From the NCBI RefSeq assembly GCF_036895565.1, contig NZ_CP145904.1, forward strand, positions 1,860,001 to 1,924,000: DNA of 64,000 bases. Direction: 5' to 3'. The position numbers and the translations under genes are program-made. Below, one piece after another: positions 29,085 through 37,642 of the stretch (position 1 is its first letter; each line of letters begins with the position of its first letter). A model generated the notes under the pieces. It did no database searches and was not told the DNA's origin. It worked only from the letters and a program-made list of their open reading frames with translations. Source of the stretch: Flavobacterium sp. KS-LB2 (GTDB lineage Bacteria > Bacteroidota > Bacteroidia > Flavobacteriales > Flavobacteriaceae).

Positions 29085-29442
29085 TTGTTTTTATTTTAAA
29101 ATTATCAAATCAATTTCAATCTTACAATTACTGCAAAGTTCGGGTTATTTATTGTAATTCGAATTGTTTTTGATTGTAGAGTTCAACTTTTTAAAATAGT
29201 CATTTAATTATCAATGCGGCATACTATGATAATTTTTATTATTTTTAACAATCGATTATAATTTATTAGATAAATTTTAGTTTTTATATAATTTTTGAGG
29301 AAAGATTAAATACGATTTACTATTAAAAGCATTTTAAGAGGCTAAAAACTAATAATTTAACTATAATATTAAAAAATTATGCAGTTATCTTATTTTTATT
29401 TACATTTATTTAATTAAAAATTCAGTTTTCTCAATTCTCCAA
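29085..29442. other. Intergenic region, divergent genes
   Basis: Very AT-rich sequence between the small minus-strand gene and the histidine kinase. A GAACTTTG box at about 29133-29140 (minus) is the only promoter-like element seen. No open frame, hairpin with T-run or repeat is evident. Confidence 0.5.
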
Positions 29443-32295
29443 ATGGCGCAAATGGACAATAAAAAATACCCAAATTTTATCAATTGGTTCTTGAGTAAAC
29501 CGAAAACTACTGGTTTCATCACCTTCTTATTCCTTAGCTATATTACAGGATTAATTGTCTCTCAACAATACCAATTAATAAAAGAAGATGAGGAACAAGA
29601 GATGAATAACATTCTTCATATTGTACATCAAAATATAGAACAATCCCTTAAAAACTGTTACACAACCACATTAACATTAGCATTAACCATTAACGACAAA
29701 GGTGTTCCAGAAAACTTTGATTATGTAGGTAAAAAGTTAATGGAATCAAACAGCAGCATAAATGCCGTACAATTAGTCCCTAACGGAGTAATTAAATACA
29801 TCTATCCTTTGAGCGGTAATGAAGCAGCATTAAATTTAAATATCCTAACCGAACCTAATCTTAAAGACGAAGCTTTAAAATCCGTTGCGAGCCAAAAAAT
29901 GTATTTTGCTGGTCCTTTAAAGTTAAAGCAAGGCGGTATGGGCATTGTTGGGAGATTTCCTGTTTTTAGAAACAATAAATTTTGGGGATTTTCGGCTGTC
30001 ATTATCAAATTAGATAATTTATTGAGAACTTCAGGAATTAATAATGTTAATAATTCTAAATATTATTTTCAATTTTCAAAGCAAAATCCAACCACTAAAG
30101 AAGAAGTTTTCTACTTGTCCAATAAAAGTGATTTTTCTAAAAAATACAATATCTCAACCACTATTCCTGATGCAGATTGGAAATTATACTTAATATCTAA
30201 ACATGAGAATTATTTATATGCCCAAATTCTAATTCCTGGAATTATAGGCCTGATTTTAGCGGCACTTTTTGGTGTTTTGATTTACACTTTATTAAAAATT
30301 CCTGAAGAGCTACAATCTTTAGTAAATATTCAAGCCAAAAAACTTTTTAATTCTGAAATAAAATTTGAGGCTATTTTTGATCAAGCAGCTGTAGGAATAG
30401 CTCATATCGATTCAGCTACAGGTAATTTTATAGAAATCAATAGCCAATTTTGCAAATTACTTGGCTATTCTGAAAAAGAAATGAAAGAAAAGAGTTTTCA
30501 ATCAATAACACATCCTGATGATTTAGCAGCTGATTTATTAAATTTAAAACAATTACTGTCCGGAAAAATAAAAGAATATACTATTGAAAAACGATATTAC
30601 ACTAAATCTGGTACTATCATTTGGGTAAATCTTTCTGTTTCACCTTTGTCTAAAAAAGATAAAAAATTGACTTCACTAATCTCTATAGTCGAAGATATTT
30701 CTTTACGAAAAGAAGCCGAAAAATTAATCAAGAAAAGTGAAACCCGATTCAAAAGTCTATTTGATGATTCCCCAATACCGATGTGGGAAACGGACTATTC
30801 CGATGTTAAAAAGCATCTTGAAAAATTAAATCTTATCAATGAAAGTCCGGAAACTGTTTCTCTTTATTTAAAAATGCATCCTGATGTAGTTTTTGAATGT
30901 TTGAATTTAGTAAAACTCATTGATGTAAATGAAATGTGTTTAAATCTGCACAAGGTTAAATCTAAAGACGAATTGATCACTACGGCAATTTCACAAACAT
31001 CTGAAAGTATAATTGCTGATGGTTTTATAAAACAAATAATTGCTATTACTCAAAGAGAGAATCAATTGATTGCGGATTCCAAAATGAAAAATACTGACGG
31101 TGAATATCGAGATATAAACTTAAGATGGAATGTAATTCGTGGATATGAAAAATCATTGGAAAGAGTTATAATTTCTACAGAAGACATTACGGAGCGAAAA
31201 TTATCCGAAAATATAATTCTTCACTCACAACAACGAATTGAATCCTTAATTAACACAATCGATGGTATCGTTTGGGAATGTAATGCAAAAACCTTTGCCT
31301 TCAATTTTATCAGTCAAAAAGTAGAAAAAATATTGGGCTATACGGCAGCAGAATGGCTGGAAAGCAAAACTTTTTGGGCTGATCATATTCACCCCGAAGA
31401 CAGACAGTGGACGACCGATTATTGCGCTTTAAAAAGCAGCGAAAATTTAAATCACGATTTTGAATATCGGATGATAGCTAAGAATGGAGCTGTTGTTTGG
31501 TTAAGAGATATTGTAAATGTAATTTCTGAAAACGACCAAGCTATTAGTTTACGTGGAATCATGATTGATATTACAACAACAAAAGAAGCCGAGAAAAATT
31601 TAAGTGACTCTTTTAATTTAGTGACCGAACAAAACAAGAGATTACTTAACTTTTCCTATATCGTTTCTCACAATTTACGATCGCATACCAGTAATATTGC
31701 ATCGATTATGGAATTAATAGAATCTTCTGAATCTGAAGATGAAAAAAATGAAATGATTCAATTATTAAAATCTGTTTCAAATTCCTTAAATGAAACTATG
31801 ATTCACCTAAACGAAGTCATTAATATAAGGACGAATATAGGTTTAGTATCAGAATCATTAAATTTACAGCACTATCTAGAAACTGTTCAAACAGTTCTTT
31901 CAGAACAAATAAACTCAAAAAATGTTTGTATTTCCACTATCATGCCTGATGATGTGATGATAAATTATAATCCAGCTTATCTCGAAAGTATTCTATACAA
32001 TATAATTTCGAACTCTATTAGATACAGTCACCCAGAACGCAAACCAAATATTATTATTAAGTGGATTAATGAAGACGGAAATAAAATTCTTCAAATTTCG
32101 GATAATGGTGTGGGGATTGACCTTGTTAAAAATGCTGATAAAATTTTTGGAATGTATAAAACATTCAGCAACAATTCCGACTCAAAAGGAATTGGATTAT
32201 TTATTACAAAAAATCAAATTGATGCCATGGGTGGAAACATCACTGTAGAAAGTGAACCCAATATAGGAACAACATTTAAAATCTATATCCAATGA
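29443..32295 (+). CDS. CHASE/PAS multi-sensor histidine kinase
   Basis: A 950-residue membrane sensor kinase. Membrane segments lie at about 23-43 and 260-285, flanking a periplasmic CHASE-type sensor (INAVQLVPNGVIKYIYPL). Three PAS domains start at about 305, 431 and 600. The H-box is SYIVSHNLRSHTSN with phospho-accepting His743, and a HATPase domain ends the protein (ISNSIRYS, DNGVGID, GIGLFITK). The PAS-rich layout and H-box are common in flavobacteria. Its last four bases overlap the start of a single-domain response regulator, its probable partner. Confidence 0.94.
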   Translation: MAQMDNKKYPNFINWFLSKPKTTGFITFLFLSYITGLIVSQQYQLIKEDEEQEMNNILHIVHQNIEQSLKNCYTTTLTLALTINDKGVPENFDYVGKKLMESNSSINAVQLVPNGVIKYIYPLSGNEAALNLNILTEPNLKDEALKSVASQKMYFAGPLKLKQGGMGIVGRFPVFRNNKFWGFSAVIIKLDNLLRTSGINNVNNSKYYFQFSKQNPTTKEEVFYLSNKSDFSKKYNISTTIPDADWKLYLISKHENYLYAQILIPGIIGLILAALFGVLIYTLLKIPEELQSLVNIQAKKLFNSEIKFEAIFDQAAVGIAHIDSATGNFIEINSQFCKLLGYSEKEMKEKSFQSITHPDDLAADLLNLKQLLSGKIKEYTIEKRYYTKSGTIIWVNLSVSPLSKKDKKLTSLISIVEDISLRKEAEKLIKKSETRFKSLFDDSPIPMWETDYSDVKKHLEKLNLINESPETVSLYLKMHPDVVFECLNLVKLIDVNEMCLNLHKVKSKDELITTAISQTSESIIADGFIKQIIAITQRENQLIADSKMKNTDGEYRDINLRWNVIRGYEKSLERVIISTEDITERKLSENIILHSQQRIESLINTIDGIVWECNAKTFAFNFISQKVEKILGYTAAEWLESKTFWADHIHPEDRQWTTDYCALKSSENLNHDFEYRMIAKNGAVVWLRDIVNVISENDQAISLRGIMIDITTTKEAEKNLSDSFNLVTEQNKRLLNFSYIVSHNLRSHTSNIASIMELIESSESEDEKNEMIQLLKSVSNSLNETMIHLNEVINIRTNIGLVSESLNLQHYLETVQTVLSEQINSKNVCISTIMPDDVMINYNPAYLESILYNIISNSIRYSHPERKPNIIIKWINEDGNKILQISDNGVGIDLVKNADKIFGMYKTFSNNSDSKGIGLFITKNQIDAMGGNITVESEPNIGTTFKIYIQ

Positions 32296-32690
32296 CAAAA
32301 AAAGCAATCTGGGTAATCGATGATGATGCTATTTATCAAATTATCATCAATAAGATTATTCAACGATCTGAATTATTTTCGACTACCACTTCTTTCAAGA
32401 ACGGAAAAGAAGCGATAGATAACTTGCATGACACCTTAAATAATAACAGTGAAGCACTTCCAGATATCATCTTACTAGATATTAATATGCCAATTATGGA
32501 TGGTTGGGAATTTATGGAAAAAATGGGCTTGATAAAATCAAAATTCAGTAAAAACGTCACCGTTTATATTGTAAGTTCCTCTATTGCTAGTGAAGACAAG
32601 AACAAATCCAAAACGTATTCGGACATTTTAGGATATTTATCCAAACCTGTTACTATGCTTGATTTAGAATTAATTGCTTTAAAGGATTAA
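32292..32690 (+). CDS. Single-domain response regulator
   Basis: A 132-residue receiver domain without an output domain. The acidic pocket is IDDDA (10-12), the phospho-acceptor Asp63 is in LLDINMPIMDGWEF, a Ser lies in VYIVSSS, and the Lys in YLSKPV completes the site. It overlaps the kinase by ATGA, implying coupled translation. CheY-like proteins of this kind pass the phosphate on or bind a target directly. Confidence 0.95.
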   Translation: MTKKAIWVIDDDAIYQIIINKIIQRSELFSTTTSFKNGKEAIDNLHDTLNNNSEALPDIILLDINMPIMDGWEFMEKMGLIKSKFSKNVTVYIVSSSIASEDKNKSKTYSDILGYLSKPVTMLDLELIALKD

Positions 32691-32724
32691 AAAAACAGTA
32701 TTTTGAGTACATCAACTATTCGTT

Positions 32725-33270
32725 TTAATTCAATTCTCTTTTTATTTCTTCCAAAGATTTATTGGTGAATATTAATTCATCAATAATCTTTTTCCTCAAA
32801 ACTTCTAAATCATCATAATCAAAATACTTAGCCCATGAAGTCAGATTAAATAAATTACGAACTTGTTTGATTCTTTTTGCTGTTTCAAAACTAGTTCTAA
32901 GTAGGGCTTTATGATCGTAATTTGGATTTTTTTTATGCTGATAATTAACTGTTTTCTTTAGATAATTAGCTTCTAAGTAATACAACTCATCGACCGCATT
33001 ATCTGGATAAAAAGTAGTCCAAGGAGCAAAACCTAGTTTAATTTTAGAAACGGTTTCAGGTTCCAATGGCTCCAAGCGCCATTTGCTATTAGCCAATCGC
33101 CCCCAATGATTTGACAAACGATACATTCCTATTTTAGTATAATAATATTTGCTTCCTGATTTACTATCATATTGAAGTTCTAATCCATTTATGCTATCCA
33201 GAGGTACTTCGTGAAAGACACAAAAAGTATTTTTAAAGGAGTTAGGATTGGGACGAAATATTTTTTCCAT
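32725..33270 (-). CDS. Unknown protein, flavobacterial type
   Basis: A 181-residue protein without signal peptide or membrane segment. It has an N-terminal half rich in aromatic residues (GMYRLSNHWGRLANSKWRLE) and a helical C-terminal half (LRKKIIDELIFTNKSLEEIKREL). The open frame extends 14 codons further (33312), but the ATG used here gives a start (MEKIFRPNPN) free of hydrophobic oddities. I do not recognise a domain. It is convergent with the response regulator. Confidence 0.65.
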   Translation of the reverse strand: MEKIFRPNPNSFKNTFCVFHEVPLDSINGLELQYDSKSGSKYYYTKIGMYRLSNHWGRLANSKWRLEPLEPETVSKIKLGFAPWTTFYPDNAVDELYYLEANYLKKTVNYQHKKNPNYDHKALLRTSFETAKRIKQVRNLFNLTSWAKYFDYDDLEVLRKKIIDELIFTNKSLEEIKRELN

Positions 33271-33361
33271 TAAACAAAGGTAATCAGAAAGTCTAAAATA
33301 GAAAAAAGACAATTAATATTTGATTAACTTTGCCCACTAGAATTAGTAAAATAAATTGATT

Positions 33362-33607
33362 ATGACCAAAGCTTCTGAAGAAAGAATGTTACAAAAGGGT
33401 GTTTACACTGGAATTATGGAAAAAGATGAGAACAACAACTTTTTTTGTGGTGAATATCTTTTAGACTATAAAATGGCCCAAAAACACACTGTTGGTGATT
33501 GGATTACAATAAAATCAATAATTGAAAACCCAAGCGATATAAGTTATAACAAATATCCAAAAAAATCGAAAAACTTCGATAAAGCCAATAATAAACCACA
33601 ACAATAA
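33362..33607 (+). CDS. Small unknown protein (81 aa)
   Basis: Starts at ATG 33362 (the frame also has a TTG two codons earlier). A TAACTTTG box at 33325-33332 lies 30 nt upstream, consistent with this start. The middle (YTGIMEKDENNNFFCGEYLL, then KHTVGDWITI) suggests a small beta-rich domain, and the end is Lys/Asn-rich. No family recognised. Confidence 0.65.
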   Translation: MTKASEERMLQKGVYTGIMEKDENNNFFCGEYLLDYKMAQKHTVGDWITIKSIIENPSDISYNKYPKKSKNFDKANNKPQQ

Positions 33608-33777
33608 TAGTTCTCAGTTTACATTTTCAAAAAAAATAGAATACAAATTCTTTTTTTTAAAAATTTTTTTGTGATAAACAAAAAAAATAAAAAAAAGTGT
33701 ACCTTTGCAAAAAATTTGTCGATTTTGAAATCAAATCACATTGATTAAAGAGTAAAAGACAAGTAGTTACCTTATTT

Positions 33778-34218
33778 ATGAAAAAAATAGTTGAATACCG
33801 CAAACTGCTAAATGTAGATAAAACTGCAGAGCTAAAAGATTTGAAAACGATATATCGTAATGCGATGAAAGAAGCGCATCCTGACAAATTTCAGGGCGAT
33901 GAAGCTGGATTGAAAGCTGCAGAAGAAAATAGTAAAAAAATCATTGAAGCCTACCACTTTTTGGTAAGTATCAATCCTGAAACTATAAAAGCAAACTTGC
34001 CAGAATATACTGAGACAATCTCGACATCAACAATCACAGATTACAAATTTGTTGAAGGTAGATTAATTATCAACTTTTCAAATGGTAGTGTTTACGAATA
34101 CATTAGCGTGCCTAAAGCTACTTATGTGAAAATGGTAAACGCTGATTCTCCGGGAAGATTTGCAAAAAGACATATCCTAAATTCTTTTACTTGGAGAAAA
34201 ACTATCAACCAAGACTAG
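33778..34218 (+). CDS. J-domain-like/KTSC fusion protein
   Basis: A 146-residue protein joining two small domains. Residues 5-65 look like a DnaJ J domain (YRKLLNVDKTAELKDLKTIY, HPDK at 34-37). Residues about 83-142 match the KTSC domain (FVEGRLIINFSNGSVYEYISV, then SPGRFAKRHI), which was named after its occurrence at the C terminus of some lysyl-tRNA synthetases. The HPD of J domains stimulates Hsp70 ATPase; the KTSC role is not known. A TACCTTTG box (33700-33707) lies upstream and a terminator follows. Confidence 0.85.
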   Translation: MKKIVEYRKLLNVDKTAELKDLKTIYRNAMKEAHPDKFQGDEAGLKAAEENSKKIIEAYHFLVSINPETIKANLPEYTETISTSTITDYKFVEGRLIINFSNGSVYEYISVPKATYVKMVNADSPGRFAKRHILNSFTWRKTINQD

Positions 34219-34242
34219 TTTTTACAAAATAAAAAAAGAACT

Positions 34243-34271
34243 AAGCATCCTCTCATCAGGATGCTTTTTTT
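34243..34271 (+). terminator. Terminator after the J-KTSC gene
   Basis: Stem AAGCATCC / GGATGCTT with loop TCTCATCA and seven T following. Confidence 0.9.
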
Positions 34272-34454
34272 ATTTTACTACTCAGCATAATATTCTACTA
34301 ACTCCTTTTTAAACAAACAACTACATTATCAACAGATTTATCTAAAAATAAAATCTAGATCAAAAGCAGCTCACATTTACATTGCAAATAAATTGCAAGT
34401 TAGTTGCTAATTAAGAATGAGAAATTATAACAAAAATTTAGGTTCTAAAATAAT

Positions 34455-34483
34455 TTGTATTTTATATTTTTTAAATACTTTTG
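34455..34483 (+). promoter_or_regulatory. Promoter of the DUF4369 gene
   Basis: TTG, 18 nt, TACTTTTG, about 28 nt before the ATG. The region between is strongly AT-rich. It is one of the best promoter matches for a protein gene here. Confidence 0.7.
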
Positions 34484-34511
34484 CAACCTTAACTTAATTA
34501 ACTAATTAATA

Positions 34512-35273
34512 ATGAAAAAAATAATTTTATTACTTTCGGCTGCTGTTGTTTTAATTTCTTGTAGCAAAGTTGGCAAAGATGAATACATCATTTCAGGGAC
34601 TGCAACAGGAATTGAAAATGGTAAAACGATAATCTTGGAAACTCAAGATGCTACTGGAATGATGTCAGCAAAAGACACTGTAAAAGTTGAAAACGGAAAA
34701 TTCGAAATGAAAGGAACAATTACTGAGCCTTCATTTTATACTATTCAATTAGAAGGAGCTCAAGCTAAAATACCTTTCATATTAGAAAATGGAGAAGTAA
34801 CTATCGCCATTAACAAAGACAGTATTCAAAAATCTAAAGTTTCAGGAACTTACAACAATGATGAATATGTAGCATTCAATGAAGAAATCACTAAAGTTCA
34901 AAAGAAACTTATGGATTTCCAAAGTAAAAACATGAAAGCTATGGAAACTGCTCAACAAACTAAAGATACAGTTGTTATCAATAAATTGATGCAGGAATTT
35001 TCTAAAATTCAACAAGAAGTAGGTGAAGCTTCTAAAGCTAAATATGTAACTTATGCTGAAACACATCCTAAAGCATTTATCTCTGCTTTGATTATTCAAG
35101 GTATGTTAAATGACCCAACTGCTGATGTTGCAAAATCTGAAAAATTATACAACAGTCTAGAAGAGTCATTGAAAAAAACAAAACCAGGTATAGCTATTAA
35201 AGCTAGACTTGCTGAATTGAAAACGCCTGCTGTAGGAGCTGCACCAGTAGCGCCAGCTGTTGAAGCTAAATGA
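34512..35273 (+). CDS. DUF4369 lipoprotein, N-terminal part of a split TlpA-like protein
   Basis: A 253-residue lipoprotein: signal peptide with lipobox ISC at residues 15-17, a DUF4369 beta domain (about 24-110), and a helical linker to about 250. It stops at TGA 35271-35273. Immediately behind, in the same frame, runs a complete TlpA-like thioredoxin domain (35274-35678). In related proteins DUF4369 and the thioredoxin domain form one chain. Either this is a pseudogene, the TGA is read through, the first part works alone, or the stop is a sequence error. The reading frame is otherwise clean and codon use is even. Confidence 0.85.
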   Translation: MKKIILLLSAAVVLISCSKVGKDEYIISGTATGIENGKTIILETQDATGMMSAKDTVKVENGKFEMKGTITEPSFYTIQLEGAQAKIPFILENGEVTIAINKDSIQKSKVSGTYNNDEYVAFNEEITKVQKKLMDFQSKNMKAMETAQQTKDTVVINKLMQEFSKIQQEVGEASKAKYVTYAETHPKAFISALIIQGMLNDPTADVAKSEKLYNSLEESLKKTKPGIAIKARLAELKTPAVGAAPVAPAVEAK

Positions 35274-35678
35274 AGAACAGATTTTTCAGGTCCTAATCCG
35301 CAAGGGAAAGTAATTTCACTAAAGGAAAATTTAGGAAAAGTTACTATAGTTGACTTTTGGGCTTCATGGTGTGGACCATGTAGACAAGAAAACCCAAATG
35401 TTGTAGCAATTTATAAAGAGCTTCACAGCAAAGGCCTGAACATAATTGGAGTATCTCTAGATAAAGATGCCAAAGCGTGGAAAGATGCTATTGCAAAAGA
35501 CAAGCTAACATGGGCTCATGTTTCAAATTTAAAATTTTGGGACGAACCAATAGCTGCTCAATATAAAGTAGAGTCAATACCAGCTACTTTTATTCTGGAC
35601 GCCTCTGGAAATGTAGTTGCAAAAGATTTAAGAGGTGATGCGCTTAGAGCAAAAATTATTGAACTTCTAGCAAAATAA
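35274..35678 (+). pseudogene. TlpA-like thioredoxin domain behind an in-frame stop
   Basis: 134 codons in the same frame as the preceding DUF4369 gene, separated from it only by TGA. The sequence includes DFSGPNPQGKVISLKENLGK, then the active site WCGPC in VDFWASWCGPCRQEN, and the cis-Pro segment SIPATFIL. So the thioredoxin fold is intact. There is no ATG, GTG or TTG in frame near its start, so separate initiation is unlikely. The domain would act as an envelope thiol-disulfide reductase if attached to the lipoprotein. Confidence 0.75.
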
Positions 35679-35700
35679 ATGCATTTATCCTTATAAAATA

Positions 35701-35728
35701 AAAAATCTCCCTAGTGGAGATTTTTTTA
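35701..35728 (+). terminator. Terminator after the thioredoxin-domain segment
   Basis: Stem AAAAATCTCC / GGAGATTTTT with a short loop CTAGT and T-run. Its place behind the second half, not behind the TGA, shows that both halves were one transcription unit. Confidence 0.85.
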
Positions 35729-35783
35729 TTTTATTCAATACCAATAGATTAAAAATAATAGTAAAATTAAGTGCAATTTTAGT

Positions 35784-35813
35784 TTGGAAACTTCAAAACA
35801 GTTTCTATATTTG
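35784..35813 (+). promoter_or_regulatory. tRNA-Tyr promoter
   Basis: TTG, 19 nt, TATATTTG followed by CACCCGG. The CACCC right after the TTTG is shared with all three rRNA promoters (2524, 2706 and 2827) but not with the protein-gene promoters listed here. Confidence 0.78.
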
Positions 35814-35851
35814 CACCCGGTTAGCACAACAAGCAATGCTTGTTGAGTCTT

Positions 35852-35932
35852 GGGGAGATACTCAAGCGGCCAACGAGGGCAGACTGTAAATCTGCTGTGT
35901 AAACTTCGCAGGTTCGAATCCTGCTCTCCCCA
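35852..35932 (+). tRNA. tRNA-Tyr (anticodon GTA)
   Basis: An 81-nt tRNA with acceptor GGGGAGA/TCTCCCC, anticodon stem GCAGA/TCTGC around CTGTAAA (anticodon GTA), a long variable arm typical of bacterial tRNA-Tyr, T-arm GCAGG/CCTGC around TTCGAAT, and discriminator A. CCA is not encoded. It has its own promoter and a terminator. Confidence 0.97.
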
Positions 35933-35934
35933 CT

Positions 35935-35966
35935 AAAACGTTTCAAGTAATTGAAGCGTTTTTTTT
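35935..35966 (+). terminator. Terminator after tRNA-Tyr
   Basis: Stem AAACGTTTCAA / TTGAAGCGTTT with loop GTAA and a run of nine T. Confidence 0.85.
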
Positions 35967-35978
35967 TATGAACAATTA

Positions 35979-36048
35979 GCAGGTTTTCCCGAAGCATCGG
36001 GACTGCTCTCCTAACTTAAGCGTTTCAAACAATTGAAACTTTTTTTTG
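35979..36048 (+). repeat. Remnant of a second tRNA-Tyr 3' end and terminator
   Basis: GCAGGTT (35979-35985) and CTGCTCTCC (36003-36011) reproduce the T-arm and acceptor 3' strand of tRNA-Tyr. They are separated by TTCCCGAAGCATCGGGA, a small palindrome in place of the T-loop. After a short gap comes GCGTTTCAAACAATTGAAAC plus a T-run, which mirrors the tRNA-Tyr terminator. It reads as the decayed tail of a former tandem tRNA copy. Confidence 0.65.
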
Positions 36049-36088
36049 ATATAAAGTAATGCTTTAATTATTTTATATTTTGGTTAAC

Positions 36089-36128
36089 GCAAAAAAAATC
36101 CTATCACAGTCTATTGAGATAGGATTTC
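36089..36128 (-). terminator. Terminator after the SIMPL-domain gene
   Basis: Stem ATCCTATC / GATAGGAT with a 12-nt loop, followed on the minus strand by eight T. It lies about 20 nt behind the SIMPL gene stop. Confidence 0.85.
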
Positions 36129-36149
36129 TAAACATAATTTATAGTGTCT

Positions 36150-36839
36150 TTATTCCAAAATAAAACTTACAGTTACATTAGCAGTAATATTGATTTCTCC
36201 TACGGCTAAAGTTTCTCTTGGTCCACTGGCATCATTCCTTTCCATCGTTTTCATTGCTGCATACATTGGTTGCGGATAATACGTTTGTGAATTATCAGAT
36301 ATAGTCATGGCACGACCTACTTTTTGTCCTAAAACAGAAACATAATCTTCGGCTTTCAGCTTTGCATCCTTCATCGCTAATTTTCTAGCTTCAGATTGAT
36401 ATTGTGCTAATTTTGAAGATTGAAAAATAACATTATCAATTCTATTAATTCCTTGGTCTACCAAACCTTCCATCAATTCATCGTATTTTGATAAATCTTT
36501 CAACAAAATTTCTATAGTTTGTGTAGCATTATAAGTGTGCTTCTTTTTTTCATAATCATATTGTGGATTCAATGAAACACGTTGTGTTTTATAATCGGCT
36601 GGCGCCAAGTTCATTTTTTTGATAAATTTCAAAACAGCCTCTATCTTTTCATCATTTAGTTTTTTTACATCTTTGGCATTATTCCCTTTTGTTTCAACGG
36701 TTACTGCTATAGTAGCCTGGTCTGGAATAACTTTTACTTTTCCTTCTCCACTTACATTTATTTGAGGAACTTGCTTCACTTCCTGTCCGTAAGACATTGT
36801 AAAGAATAGAATAGACAGAATCAATAGTGCTTTTTTCAT
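36150..36839 (-). CDS. SIMPL-domain (DUF541) periplasmic protein
   Basis: A 229-residue exported protein with a signal peptide (to about residue 18, YGQ), and the SIMPL pattern INVSGEGKVKVIPDQATIAVTVETKG, then KTQRVSLNPQYDY, LMEGLVDQGINRIDNVIFQSS and ARKLAMKDAKLKAEDYVSVLG. Family members form large assemblies or act as envelope stress factors; the role is unsettled. It lies 50 nt behind a rhomboid gene on the same strand. Confidence 0.92.
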   Translation of the reverse strand: MKKALLILSILFFTMSYGQEVKQVPQINVSGEGKVKVIPDQATIAVTVETKGNNAKDVKKLNDEKIEAVLKFIKKMNLAPADYKTQRVSLNPQYDYEKKKHTYNATQTIEILLKDLSKYDELMEGLVDQGINRIDNVIFQSSKLAQYQSEARKLAMKDAKLKAEDYVSVLGQKVGRAMTISDNSQTYYPQPMYAAMKTMERNDASGPRETLAVGEINITANVTVSFILE

Positions 36840-36889
36840 TTTTGTATGATTTAATTGTTTGTACTAATTCCTTTTCAAAAGTTATGCCA

Positions 36890-37528
36890 TTATAGTTTTC
36901 CCATTTTTTCCATCACAAAAAGAATGACTATTGGAATAGCTAATAATACTACCATTAAAGTATGATCTACTAACAATGTAGGTTCTTTGAGCAATGTAAT
37001 CAAATAACCACCTACAGCACCTCCAAAATGAGCCGTATGACCAATGTTATCATTCTTAGCTTTCATTCCATAAATAGAATACAATAAATAAAGGATTCCA
37101 AATAGGTACGCAGGCATTGGAATGACAAAAAAGATTCCCAACATCATATCTGGTTGTAGTAATATTGCCGAATATAAAACTCCTGTAACGGCACCTGATG
37201 CGCCTACAGCTCTATAACCATAATCATTTTTATGAAATACCATCGTCAACAAACTCCCGAAAATTAAACTCCCAAAATAAATGAGTACAAATGAAAAATC
37301 GCCCAAATTACTAATGACCACCGGAGCAAAAAACCAAAGTGTCAACATGTTAAAAATTAAATGGGTCATATCAGCATGCAAAAACCCAGAAGACAACATC
37401 CTAATTTGTTCTCCAGAACGAATGCTCCCAATATGAAATTCATATTTTCTAAAAAAGGAAAGGTCATTAAATCCTTTATAACTAATCAAAACATTTACAA
37501 CAATTAAAGCTATTAAAATGGTATTCAT
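36890..37528 (-). CDS. Rhomboid family intramembrane serine protease
   Basis: A 212-residue protein with six hydrophobic segments. The catalytic dyad is visible: Ser111 in GASGAVTG and His167 in GHTAHFGGAVGG. The conserved HADMTHLIFNM (residues 51-61) places the His and Asn of the oxyanion region in the second segment. It cleaves membrane substrates within the lipid bilayer; substrates are unknown. It is upstream of the SIMPL gene and probably cotranscribed with it. Confidence 0.94.
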   Translation of the reverse strand: MNTILIALIVVNVLISYKGFNDLSFFRKYEFHIGSIRSGEQIRMLSSGFLHADMTHLIFNMLTLWFFAPVVISNLGDFSFVLIYFGSLIFGSLLTMVFHKNDYGYRAVGASGAVTGVLYSAILLQPDMMLGIFFVIPMPAYLFGILYLLYSIYGMKAKNDNIGHTAHFGGAVGGYLITLLKEPTLLVDHTLMVVLLAIPIVILFVMEKMGKL

Positions 37529-37642
37529 AAATTGTGTTTATTGTGAATTGTAAATATAGTCATTCTCATACACACCTATAGTTAACGCTCAAATTTTATA
37601 TCAACATTCATTTTTACATTATATTTGCAAAAAAAATTCTGA

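Noticed and set aside
35271..35273. TGA in the DUF4369-TlpA gene as a selenocysteine codon
   Set aside because: It falls in the linker, not at a Cys position, and no Sec machinery is seen in the window.
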